DNA of 64,000 bases. Source: CADEDH01 sp965263455 (GTDB lineage Bacteria > Actinomycetota > Acidimicrobiia > Acidimicrobiales > SZUA-35). The position numbers were made by a program, and so were the translations under genes. Within the stretch, counting starts at the first letter, position 1. Each line of letters begins with the position of its first letter. This document shows, one piece after another, positions 34,845 to 43,500 of this stretch. The notes under the pieces were generated by a model. It had not been told where the DNA came from. It made no database searches and worked only from the letters and a program-made list of their open reading frames with translations. Location of the stretch: assembly GCA_965263455.1 (NCBI GenBank), contig CBDHHN010000002.1, forward strand, positions 715,461 through 779,460, read 5' to 3'.

Positions 34845-36251
34845 CTACTCGTCGCGGCCGAGCACCTCGTTGGCGTACACGACGGCATCGTCCAGCGCGG
34901 TGTCGAGTTCGGCCTCGCCGTTGAACACCAGGTTCAACTGGCCCTCGAAGCCGGCGCCGTCGACGTAGCCGCGCCACTCGCCCCAGCTCGGGGTGAACGA
35001 TGTCGGGCCGGTGTAGGCGGCCCATTCGATGAGGAAGTCCTTGTTGGCCGGCAGCTGGTCCTCTTCGAGGAAGATCGGATCCTCGGCGAGCGGCCGGTAG
35101 ACGGGAATCCCTCCGGGAGAGATGAGGTCGTTGGTCCGCGACGGGCCAGTCATGTAGTTGATGAGATCCCAGGCTTCGTCCGGGTTCTCACAGTTCTCAG
35201 AGATGGCGAAGAGGTCGGGCCAGCCGTAGGCCGTGGGACCCTCTGCGCTCGGGCCCTGAGGCACGGGAGCGATGCCCCAGTTGAAGTCGGCGTCTTCACG
35301 GAAGTTCCCGATGTTCCAGGATCCGTCGACCCACATGGCGGCGAAGCCCTGGGTGAAGACCTCGGCGTTGCCGACGCCGTCGAACTCCTGGGGAGGAGGA
35401 GCGACGCCTTCGACGTTGATCTGGTCCGACAGGAACTGCAGCGCTTCGACGGCCGCATCGTCAGGGTCGACGGTCTTGCCGTCGGCGGCCAGAAGGTTGC
35501 CGCCGTTGTTGAAGATCCACGATTCAACGTGGGCGTAGCGACCGTAGTAGAAGATGCCGTACTGCTCGGCCAGACCGTCGTCGTTCTCGTCGATGGTCAG
35601 CGCCTGAGCCGCGGCGAGGTACTCGTCCCATGTCCAGTCGTCGGTGGGCAGGTCGACACCGGCCTCGTTGAAGGCGTCGATGTTGTAGTAGAGGACGGTT
35701 TCGACGAAGCGGAACGGGAAGGCGTGCATCCGGCCCGTTTCCTTGTTGCGGGCAACGTCGAAGGTGCCGCTGAAGTAGTCGGCCTCGTTGATGTCGGCAT
35801 CGACGTAGTCCTGGATGTCGATGATCAGGCCGTCGTTGGTCCAGCCCTCGACGAACCCGGACGACATCCACATGACACAGGGCAGGTCGCCGGTCGCGGC
35901 TAGCGCCTCCATGCGGGTCCAGTAGTCGGTTGGCGCGAGGTACTCGATGCTGCCGATCTCGATGCCGGGGTTCTCGGCCTCGAAGTTGGTGATCAGTGCC
36001 CGCTCGATGTCTTCGTCGTCGGTACCGAACGAGGCGAAGTCGATGGTCACGACGTCGCCTGCATCCACGCTCTCCTCGTCGGCGTCGGAGTCCTCGTCGG
36101 TATCGGAATCCTCCGCAACGTCCGTTCCGGAGTCGCTGGATTCCGTGGTGTCGGTGCCTTCCTCGGCGTCATCGTCACTGCTTCCACATGCCGAGGCCAT
36201 CAAGGCCATCGCCAGCAGCAGTGCTGCAATCTTCCCCAGCTTGTTGTTCAA
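34845..36251 (-). CDS. Sugar ABC transporter substrate-binding lipoprotein
   Basis: 468 residues from TTG 36251, chosen because GAGGTGGG lies just upstream; a GTG at 36281 adds 10 residues. Lipoprotein signal IAALLLAMALMASAC with Cys, then an acidic Asp/Ser/Thr linker of about 45 residues that tethers it outside. Mature part has the CUT1 binding-protein order: FEAENPGIEIGSIEYL, GDLPCVMWMSSGFVEGW, MHAFPFRFVETVLYYN, GFAAMWVDGSWNIGNF, YGWPDLFAISENCENPDEAW. First gene of the transport operon. Confidence 0.95.
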   Translation of the reverse strand: MNNKLGKIAALLLAMALMASACGSSDDDAEEGTDTTESSDSGTDVAEDSDTDEDSDADEESVDAGDVVTIDFASFGTDDEDIERALITNFEAENPGIEIGSIEYLAPTDYWTRMEALAATGDLPCVMWMSSGFVEGWTNDGLIIDIQDYVDADINEADYFSGTFDVARNKETGRMHAFPFRFVETVLYYNIDAFNEAGVDLPTDDWTWDEYLAAAQALTIDENDDGLAEQYGIFYYGRYAHVESWIFNNGGNLLAADGKTVDPDDAAVEALQFLSDQINVEGVAPPPQEFDGVGNAEVFTQGFAAMWVDGSWNIGNFREDADFNWGIAPVPQGPSAEGPTAYGWPDLFAISENCENPDEAWDLINYMTGPSRTNDLISPGGIPVYRPLAEDPIFLEEDQLPANKDFLIEWAAYTGPTSFTPSWGEWRGYVDGAGFEGQLNLVFNGEAELDTALDDAVVYANEVLGRDE

Positions 36252-36318
36252 CAGTCCCACCTCTTCCCGGTGTTGAGTCACGGGGTCCGTCCCCGCCCAT
36301 CTGGGCCCCGCCTCCTGT

Positions 36319-37479
36319 TCACAACCGTTCGAGTCGCGAACGATCGGCGTTGCTCAGAAATCGGTGACGAACATGTTCGATGGCGCCCCGGATGGCGCTC
36401 TCGTCCGAGTGATCGTCACTGCGCACCGGCGTACCCCGGTGGGGGGCCAGTGCTCGCTCGCCGATCGTCGATCGAATGGCCGTCGCCACCCAGTCGGCGT
36501 GGGCCGGGATGGGCCCGCCGATCACGATCTCGTCGGGAGCAGTCAGGTTCACAAGTCCGGCTATGGCGGCACCGACCAGCACCGCCATGTGCTCGATGAC
36601 CTCTCGAGCGTCGGGGTCGGTCGACGCGATCTCCATCGCGTGGGCCAGGTCCCGTGGTTCGTAACCCCGGTCGACCAGCGTGTCGATGACCCGGGCGTGG
36701 GCGGTAAGGCATCCGTAGGAGCCGCAGTAGCACCGCATTCCGGTTCCGGTTGCGGGATCGAGGACCACGGGCATGTGGCCGATCTCCCCACCGCTTCGGG
36801 TGCGCGGGTAACCCCGGCCGGATCGGACGGCGATGCCCGAACCCAGGCCAAAGCCCCAGTAGACGTAGAGCAGGGAGTCGGCCTCGCAGCCCGGTTTGAG
36901 GAGCTCCCCCACGGCTGCGGCGTCCTGGGCGTTGAGCGCCGACGCGTTCCAACCCTGCAGGCCGAGGTCGACCACGACGTTGGCCGGTCGGCGGATATGG
37001 CGGCTGAACATCGCCACCGAGCCCCGACCCTCGGCGTCCTCGGCCACGACTCCGGGCAGAGCCAGGCCCACCAACGTGCGTGACGGCTCCTTTTCGGACA
37101 GTTCCGTCACGATCGTCGGCAGCAACTCCAGAGCCGCCTCAAAGGAGTCCGTGGGCCATCGGTGGTCCGAGCCGCCGATGATGTTGCCTCGAAGGTCGGC
37201 CCGCAGAGCCCGGACCTCGAAGTCGTGATGGGTGGTTGGATTCACATGAAGTCCCACGACGTCGAGCCGATCGGCTCGCAGCCCAACCCGGTCGGCGGGT
37301 CGCCCGCCTGACGACGGCAGCGCTGCCCGTTCGATCTCCACCAGTCCTGCGATTTCGAGCGCCTCGACGGCTCCCGAGATCGCAGCCTGACTCCGACCGC
37401 AGCGTTGAGCGATGTCGCCCCGGGTCAGCGGCGCACCGCTGCTGACAAGGACTTTTGCCACCTCGGCAATGGTGTCCAA
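36319..37479 (-). CDS. ROK-family transcriptional regulator
   Basis: 386 residues. A TTG start (37479) is set by an excellent SD, CAGGAGGT, 8 bases upstream followed by an A-run. Winged HTH at about 18-70 (LTRGDIAQRCGRSQAAISGA), then the ROK domain with GEIGHMPVVLDPATGTG and zinc loop MRCYCGSYGCLTAHA. The ATP loop is degenerate (YVYWGFGLGSGIAVRSG), as in regulators lacking kinase activity. It lies 68 bp upstream of the sugar transporter operon on the same strand and probably responds to its sugar. Confidence 0.92.
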   Translation of the reverse strand: MDTIAEVAKVLVSSGAPLTRGDIAQRCGRSQAAISGAVEALEIAGLVEIERAALPSSGGRPADRVGLRADRLDVVGLHVNPTTHHDFEVRALRADLRGNIIGGSDHRWPTDSFEAALELLPTIVTELSEKEPSRTLVGLALPGVVAEDAEGRGSVAMFSRHIRRPANVVVDLGLQGWNASALNAQDAAAVGELLKPGCEADSLLYVYWGFGLGSGIAVRSGRGYPRTRSGGEIGHMPVVLDPATGTGMRCYCGSYGCLTAHARVIDTLVDRGYEPRDLAHAMEIASTDPDAREVIEHMAVLVGAAIAGLVNLTAPDEIVIGGPIPAHADWVATAIRSTIGERALAPHRGTPVRSDDHSDESAIRGAIEHVRHRFLSNADRSRLERL

Positions 37480-37534
37480 CTTTTTTTACCTCCTGAAGAA
37501 AGGTACTGATGGGCAGCAGAGCCCGCTAGGGCCA

Positions 37535-37552
37535 CCAGGTCATTTCACCTGG
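37535..37552. promoter_or_regulatory. Inverted repeat CCAGGT-N6-ACCTGG upstream of the ROK gene
   Basis: Perfect 6-bp arms, 56 bp upstream of the ROK start codon, in the only substantial promoter region for the regulator/transporter genes. Candidate autoregulatory operator. Confidence 0.4.
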
Positions 37553-37947
37553 CGTTACCTAAGGCTTCAGCCAAATCGAGCGTGCCAGACACGACGCCGC
37601 CATGGCGCGCTGAACCGCCCGCCCGGACCAGGGTGGCAACCATCGGGCGGATACCGAGTTGCTCTCGCGGCGCCCACACCGCCAAACCCCCGGCCAGCCT
37701 CGCTCCACTACGACCGTCGACCTACGAGCCGCAGGCTGAAACGTATGACAACGCCAGGGCCGACGCGGTTCGTGGTGATGGGCTTGCCCACATCGACGTG
37801 CGTGACGCCAAGTTCAAGGCCCTCGGCGCGAGCCCCGGGGTCCGGGCCTGGCCCGACCACTCGATAGTCCCCCGTCTGAGCGACGGGACGGGACCATCGT
37901 TCGCCACCTGACCCGTTGCGGAGCCTGCACGGATCTTCGTCCGACCG
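37553..37947. other. 395 bp without a supported gene
   Basis: Reading frames up to about 110 codons exist on the plus strand, but composition is not protein-like and none has a ribosome site. I see no RNA gene or mobile-element signature here. It borders the decayed region to its right. Confidence 0.4.
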
Positions 37948-38140
37948 CTACCCGGACTCGAGTGCCTGACCGACGGAGTCGACGAGAGCTGCGTCGGACA
38001 ATCGATCGAAGAACGCCGACGGTGCGCCCAGTTTCCCAGTCCAGGGTTACTCGATGCGCATGCCGGAGATGGCCCTGCTGACGAGGAGCTGCTGAATCTG
38101 CTCGGTGCCTTCGAAGATGTCGTAGGTCTTCAACAGGGGC
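37948..38140 (-). pseudogene. Decayed acyl-CoA dehydrogenase C-terminal remnant
   Basis: On the minus strand, 38047-38140 translates to LKTYDIFEGTEQIQQLLVSR followed by AISGMRIE and a stop. KTYDIFEGTxQIQQL is the conserved C-terminal helix of acyl-CoA dehydrogenases (the FAD/CoA-contacting segment). Just upstream the frame is closed by TAG, so the rest of the gene is gone. The same frame continues past the stop for 32 codons (GAPSAFFDRLSDAALVDSVG), then stops at 37948; whether this belongs to the remnant is unclear. No start codon or ribosome site. Confidence 0.65.
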
Positions 38141-38265
38141 TACCGCTACTACCCGGCAGTGCCCTCTACCTGGGCAGATGCTGACGCCTGGTGACCGCCT
38201 TGACCCCTGTTCACCACTGGAACTAGGGATGGACTAGGGATAGGCCACTAGCCTGAAGACGGAGC

Positions 38266-39177
38266 TCAGGCGTCGGAGCTGTCTGGATGGGTGCCAGGAT
38301 GATCTGGGGCTCGCCCGGGCCGAAGGACGGTGGCCACCGTCAATGCGAGGATCTTGAGATCGGATCGGAATGACCACTGGTCTATGTAGAGATTGTCGTA
38401 CTTCACTTGCTCAGCAAGCGAGGTTTCGCTTGCTAGGGCTGCCACCTGCGCAAGCCCGGTAAGGCCGACCGGCTTGCGGTGCCGATCGTTGTAGTCGGGG
38501 ATTCTGCTGCTGAAGTGATCGGCGAGTAGTGGACGTTCTGGCCTCGGTCCGACGAGCGACATGTCACCCCTGATGATCGAGAACAGTAGAGGCAGCTCAT
38601 CCATGTTGGACCGGCGTAGCCACTTCCCCACCGTCGTTACTCTCGCCTGCCCATTCCACTCCTCGTCTGGGTGGTAGTTAGTCACAACAGTTCTGAACCT
38701 CCACACGACGATTCGTTTACCACCTTGGCCGACTCGCTCTTGACCGACGAACACCGGGCCATGGGACGACATGCGGACGGCAACCGCAGCAACCCCAACC
38801 ACGGGCAGCATGGCTACGACAACTACGGTTGATACTGCGAGGTCGAAGAGTCGCTTCAGTCGAACAGGCATCTGCTGCCGCTCAGAGGCCAACCAGGCTG
38901 GGGCGCCACGAGCAGACAAAGCTCGACCCCACTCGCCGGCGCCAACCGCGAGCGCACGCAAGTTCCGGCCGTCAGCCTCGTAGCCGTCGATGAAGTCGCA
39001 GTTCTCGTCGACAAAAGTCCGACGCTCGCTCTCCGGGTACCAGGTAGCAGCCCACCGAACGAAGCGCCTCGCCAGATGTGGCAACTCAGCGTTGACGTTG
39101 CCGCCAATTATCGACCCGATCACGCCAACGACGACGGTCCCGAAGACACCGAGCACCACGGCCACTGCGCCGGTCAT
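38266..39177 (-). CDS. Bacterial sugar transferase with N-terminal PadR-associated membrane module
   Basis: 303 residues from ATG 39177, which overlaps the PadR stop (ATGA); ATG 39189 is the alternative. N-terminal about 1-105: a membrane helix (VAVVLGVFGTVVVGVIGS) and RWAATWYPESERRTFVDENC, like the small prefix domain that usually follows PadR regulators. About 110-300 is a polyprenyl-phosphate sugar-1-phosphate transferase: KRLFDLAVSTVVVVAML, GPVFVGQERVGQGGKRIVVW, LPLLFSIIRGDMSLVGPRPE, KPVGLTGLAQVA. It would start exopolysaccharide or O-glycan repeat synthesis at the membrane. Lower GC than neighbours suggests acquisition. Confidence 0.85.
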   Translation of the reverse strand: MTGAVAVVLGVFGTVVVGVIGSIIGGNVNAELPHLARRFVRWAATWYPESERRTFVDENCDFIDGYEADGRNLRALAVGAGEWGRALSARGAPAWLASERQQMPVRLKRLFDLAVSTVVVVAMLPVVGVAAVAVRMSSHGPVFVGQERVGQGGKRIVVWRFRTVVTNYHPDEEWNGQARVTTVGKWLRRSNMDELPLLFSIIRGDMSLVGPRPERPLLADHFSSRIPDYNDRHRKPVGLTGLAQVAALASETSLAEQVKYDNLYIDQWSFRSDLKILALTVATVLRPGRAPDHPGTHPDSSDA

Positions 39178-39494
39178 GCCGGGCTCCATGCCGCTGCGGC
39201 GGCAAAAGCAGCGTCACTCTTGCGTAGGTACCGACAGTAGTCGATTCCCAGTCCGGTTAGCTGATAGTAGCGACGACGGCGACCCGTTTCGGTGTCGTCC
39301 TCCCAGCGTGATGTAACGAGATCCAGCTTCTCCAACTTACGGAAGACCGCATAGGCCGACTGGTGACTCCGCAACTGCTTCGCCAACTCGTAGCCGTGAA
39401 ACTCCTGGGACGCTCCGTCGTTGAACATTGCCGCCAAGACGGTCATTGTCGGCGCCGTCCTCCGCAGGCGTGGAAACTCGGATCGATCAAGCAT
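39174..39494 (-). CDS. PadR-like regulator
   Basis: 106 residues. Winged helix: GASQEFHGYELAKQL, SAYAVFRKLEKLDLVTSRWE, GRRRRYYQLTGLGIDYCRYL. Ends with an ATGA overlap into the sugar transferase, so the two are coupled; PadR proteins often control the membrane gene immediately downstream. Confidence 0.85.
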   Translation of the reverse strand: MLDRSEFPRLRRTAPTMTVLAAMFNDGASQEFHGYELAKQLRSHQSAYAVFRKLEKLDLVTSRWEDDTETGRRRRYYQLTGLGIDYCRYLRKSDAAFAAAAAWSPA

Positions 39495-40070
39495 GACCCC
39501 ATCTTTGCATATGCAAAAGAAGAAGGGGTGGACCTATGTGCAGAGCGTGAGGCCACTACACCTTTGGCTCCGCTTGGTATCCGCATGAGCCACACCAAAG
39601 CGACATCTGCCGCTCATCACACTGGTGGACTTCCGTTGAGAAAGTCGCAGCAACGACGCACGCACAAAGTGGCGGCAGGATCTCGGGTTGATTGACCACT
39701 TCGACCTCCAGGTGGTTTGGAAAGAACACCTTCGCGGGGCAAACTGAGCATCTCCAGGCTGTTCCCCCGATTTCTGAAGAGATTTTGACCCCTTGCGCGT
39801 CATATCAGGCACGGGGGTTCACAGCCGTTCACGCCGGGCCAAACCCCAGGTCCGCAGCCTGCTCGGACGGCCTTGAACGGCGGCGAACGACTGCGGATGT
39901 GCCATAGACGTGCCATGGCCGCTTAGGAAGGGGTTCGGGATTTCTCAGTGCCCGGACCGTCCGACGACGCCCTTGGTCTCAGGGGGTCAGGACAGTGCGT
40001 TCGGAAGACCCTGGCTGGGTCCGACAGCGCCGAACCCAGCCAGGAAGATATCCGCTTCTTACATGCGCTT
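39495..40070. other. 576 bp without a supported gene
   Basis: Mixed-composition, relatively AT-rich DNA. Short reading frames occur on both strands but none has a convincing ribosome site or family match. Promoter of the PadR gene should be at its left end (an ATGCAAA-type AT-rich patch at about 39500-39515). Repeated GTTCAC motifs at about 39828-39841 have no assigned role. Confidence 0.4.
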
Positions 40071-40178
40071 CTAGTCGCTATCCCCTTGGCGAGTTGGGTG
40101 GTCCAGCACGCGGACCAGACGTATCACCAGCAACAAGGTCAGGAATTGCGTTAGCGCCTGCAGGGTCGCAGCATCCAT
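40071..40178 (-). CDS. Possible 35-residue single-helix membrane peptide
   Basis: ATG 40178 is preceded by AAGGAG at a spacing of about 10. The peptide starts MDAATLQALTQFLTLLLVIR and has a short polar tail (DHPTRQGDSD). One hydrophobic helix with a charged end resembles small membrane regulators or type I toxin peptides. It lies just outside the proposed left end of the mobile element. Support is one ribosome site and amphipathic layout only. Confidence 0.35.
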   Translation of the reverse strand: MDAATLQALTQFLTLLLVIRLVRVLDHPTRQGDSD

Positions 40179-40352
40179 GGGACATCATCTCCTTGGTTCA
40201 TGCCCCCCGAGGGGAAACATGCCGAGTCTCCGGGAAGGCTGGGACTCGGGGAGACCGCGTTGTAATTGCCTCCTTGCCACCAAGTGTTTCATACGCGGAC
40301 ACCTCCGCGCTGCTACGGCACTTGCCGAGCACCCGGAAACTCCAGCTCAGGG

Positions 40353-40366
40353 CCACTGATTAACAG
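40353..40366. repeat. Proposed left attachment core, CCACTGATTAACAG
   Basis: Exact copy of 57600-57613, which covers the anticodon loop of tRNA-Asn, a common crossover point for tyrosine integrases. The flanks do not match the tRNA, so the identity is limited to 14 bp; by chance a match of this size to some part of the tRNA is unlikely but possible. Confidence 0.55.
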
Positions 40367-40497
40367 AACGTTTCCGCACGTAGACCGGTATTTGCCGAGA
40401 CTGACCGGTAGTGCCGAATGGTGCATCTCACCAGGGAAAACGGCGGTCGAGGACTGACCGGCAGTGACCGCTACTGGCCTCAGTTGCCGGGGGCTAT

Positions 40498-40515
40498 CTT
40501 CTCACCATCTTCTCA
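40498..40515. repeat. Two CTTCTCA direct repeats, candidate integrase arm sites
   Basis: Copies at 40498-40504 and 40509-40515 (11-bp period). The right end of the element has GTTCTCA at 57493 and 57505 plus two inverted copies. Matching spaced repeats at both ends suggest integrase or Xis arm-type sites. Confidence 0.4.
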
Positions 40516-40580
40516 CGATGGGTCACGCTGATCATGGCTGGACACCAGGGCCAGGCCGGTTTGATGCCACGCCGCCGGAC

Positions 40581-43500
40581 CTACAGATACCCATCGGGAC
40601 TGCGCCAGTCGCCCTTGGCCCGTACTTCGACGAGCAGCCTCTCGACCTCTACCAGGTCACGCTGATAGTCGGCGTTATCTGGACTCGCCTCCACCAACAC
40701 CCCAAACCCAGCCAGCGCAGCCTCCAACTGCACCACCGCCTCATCCAACCGACCCAACCGCTGGTACCCGCCACCAAGCTCCCCAGCGGCAATCGCCAGG
40801 TCACGCTGATAGGTGGCGTTGTCCGGACTCGCCTCCACCAACACCCGATGGCCAGCCAACGCAGCCTCGAACTGCTCCACCGCCTCATCCAACCGACCCA
40901 ACCGCTGGTACCCGCCACCAAGCTCCCGAGCGGCCATCGCCAGGTCACGCTGATAGGTGGCGTTGTCCGGACTCGCCTCCACCAACACCCGATGGCCAGC
41001 CAACGCAGCCTCGAACTGCTCCACCGCCTCATCCAACCGACCCAACCCCCGGTACCCGCCACCAAGGTCCCCAGCGGCCATCGCCAGTCCACGCTGATAG
41101 GTGGCGTTATCTGGACTCGCCTCCACCAACACTTCAAACCCAGCCAGCGCAGCCTCGAACTGCTCCACCGCCTCATCCAACCGACCCAACCGCTGGTACC
41201 CGACACCAAGCTCCCGAGCGGCAATCGCCAGGTCACGCTGATAGGTGGCGTTGTCCGGACTCGCCTCCACCAACACCCGATGGCCAGCCAGCGCAGCCTC
41301 GAACTGCTCCACCGCCTCATCCAACCGACCCAACCGCTGGTACCCGCCACCAAGCTCCCGAGCGGCCATCGCCAGGTCACGCTGATAGGTGGCGTTGTCC
41401 GGACTCGCCTCCACCAACACCCGATGGCCAGCCAACGCAGCCTCGAACTGCTCCACCGCCTCATCCAACCGACCCAACCGCTGGTACCCGCCACCAAGCT
41501 CCCGAGCGGCCATCGCCAGGTCACGCTGATAGGTGGCGTTGTCCGGACTCGCCTCCACCAACACTTCAAACCCAGCCAGCGCAGCCTCGAACTGCTCCAC
41601 CGCCTCATCCAACCGACCCAACCGCTGGTACCCGCCACCAAGGTCCCCAGCGGCCATCGCCAGTCCACGCTGATAGGTGGCGTTATCTGGACTCGCCTCC
41701 ACCAACACCCGATAGCCAGCCAGCGCAGCCTCCAACTGCTCCACCGCCTCATCCAACCGACCCAACCCCTGGTACCCGACACCAAGCTCCCGAGCGGCAA
41801 TCGCCAGGTCACGCTGATAGTCGGCGTTGTCCGGACTCGCCTCCACCAACACCCGATGGCCAGCCAACGCAGCCTCCAACTGCTCCACCGCCTCATCCAA
41901 CCGACCCAACCGCTGGTACCCGCCACCAAGCTCCCGAGCGGCCATCGCCAGGTCACGCTGATAGGTGGCGTTGTCCGGACTCGCCTCCACCAACACTTCA
42001 AACCCAGCCAGCGCAGCCTCCAACTGCTCCACCGCCTCATCCAACCGACCCAACCGCTGGTACCCGCCACCAAGGTCCCGAGCGGCCATCGCCAGGTCAC
42101 GCTGATAGGTGGCGTTGTCCGGACTCGCCTCCACCAACACCCGATAGCCAGCCAGCGCAGCCTCCAACTGCTCCACCGCCTCATCCAACCGACCCAACCC
42201 CTGGTACCCGCCACCAAGCTCCCGAGCGGCCATCGCCAGGTCACGCTGATAGTCGGCGTTGTCCGGACTCGCCTCCACCAACACCCGATAGCCAGCCAAC
42301 GCAGCCTCCAACTGCTCCACCGCCTCATCCAACCGACCCAACCCCTGGTACCCGCCACCAAGCTCCCGAGCGGCAATCGCCAGGTCACGCTGATAGGTGG
42401 CGTTGTCCGGACTCGCCTCCACCAACACCCGATAGCCAGCCAGCGCAGCCTCCAACTGCTCCACCGCCTCATCCAACCGACCGGCCCAACGCAGCGCTAC
42501 ACCGAGACCTCGAAATGCTTCGGCCCGCTCGTGCGGGAGTCCTGGCGGGACAACTCTGACGGTCCGCTCTGCGAGTGCTACGGCCATTGAGATGTGGCCG
42601 CCGCCCAACAGCTCGTAATTAAGAGCGAAAAGGCGTGGCAGGTGCAGGGGATCGAGCTTCGGCGCTGCGAGGAACACGGCCGCTTGTGCGACCACTTGGT
42701 TGCTGTTGAGCGTGGACTCCCAACGTTGGCGCAGAAGGCCTGCCTGGGGATGACCCGATGCCACAGCGAGCCCCCACATCCACTCGTCAAAGAGCGACTG
42801 CAAGCCATGCACCTCCAGAGCGAACTGCAACAGTTCTCCGGCAGTGTGCCTGAAAGACTCGGCCCCAAGCCTTTGTCGAGCTTGGTTCAACAGGTAGGTC
42901 GCGATCGGCTTGGTCGCGAACCGGTACCGCCAGAGATACTCCCCGTTGAGCGCCTTACGGACGCCGTCCTCCTCGAGCAGCCACGGAGTGGGTCGACTGG
43001 TCGCAGCACGACAGATGTCGTCGAGGAGGTCTTCGGCCGCTTCGCCGGTAACCCCTGGCAGCGACTTCTCGCCCCAGGCCGTAACGGCCGAGACCGAGAA
43101 AGCGGCGCCACCCATCGAGGCAGCCTCCAACAGCCGGAACGTCAGCCTCGCCGCCCGCTCATCAGACAACTCCCCGACGTCACCATCTCGGCCGGACACC
43201 ACCGCAGCAAAGAGGTCACGAAACATCGGGTCGTCCCCACCCGTGAACACCCACCGATCGCCTCGCTGGCGCACATAGTCGCCCGCTTCGTGCCAGGCCG
43301 ACCAGATCACCGCCGCAGCGAGATCATCACCACCTGACAGGGCGACCAGCTGCGAGAAGAGCTCAGGCTCGGCCCTGCCGATCCAGGACCGAATCCGAGC
43401 CGGGCTCAGCGGCTCGACCGGATGCCAGCGAACGGAGCGCTCCCCTACTGCGCCGCCTAGCTCTTGATAGAACTGCGGAGCCTGACCGTCGAGCTGGGTG

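Larger units (their letters stand above)
40179..40580. other. Non-coding left end of the mobile element
   Basis: Holds the proposed att core (40353-40366) and short direct repeats: GACTGACCGG occurs at about 40400 and 40453, and TGCCGAG at about 40323 and 40394, besides the CTTCTCA pair. The pattern resembles integrase or excisionase binding DNA at element ends. Confidence 0.45.

Noticed and set aside
36368..36379. CGAACATGTTCG resembling a LexA box
   Set aside because: The half-sites are separated by 2 bases, not 4, and the site is inside the ROK coding sequence.
37582..37911. 109-codon plus-strand frame in the gap upstream of the ROK gene
   Set aside because: No ribosome site, atypical composition and no recognisable domain; left as unassigned DNA.
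40653..42479. Regular repeats considered as a CRISPR array
   Set aside because: Units are 144 bp, contiguous, in frame and without unique spacers; no cas genes nearby.
40464..42590. 708-codon plus-strand reading frame across the repeat array
   Set aside because: It is the antisense of the TPR-like repeats; stop-free because the 144-bp unit is in register. The minus-strand reading has TPR periodicity and continues into an NTPase-like domain, the plus strand does not.
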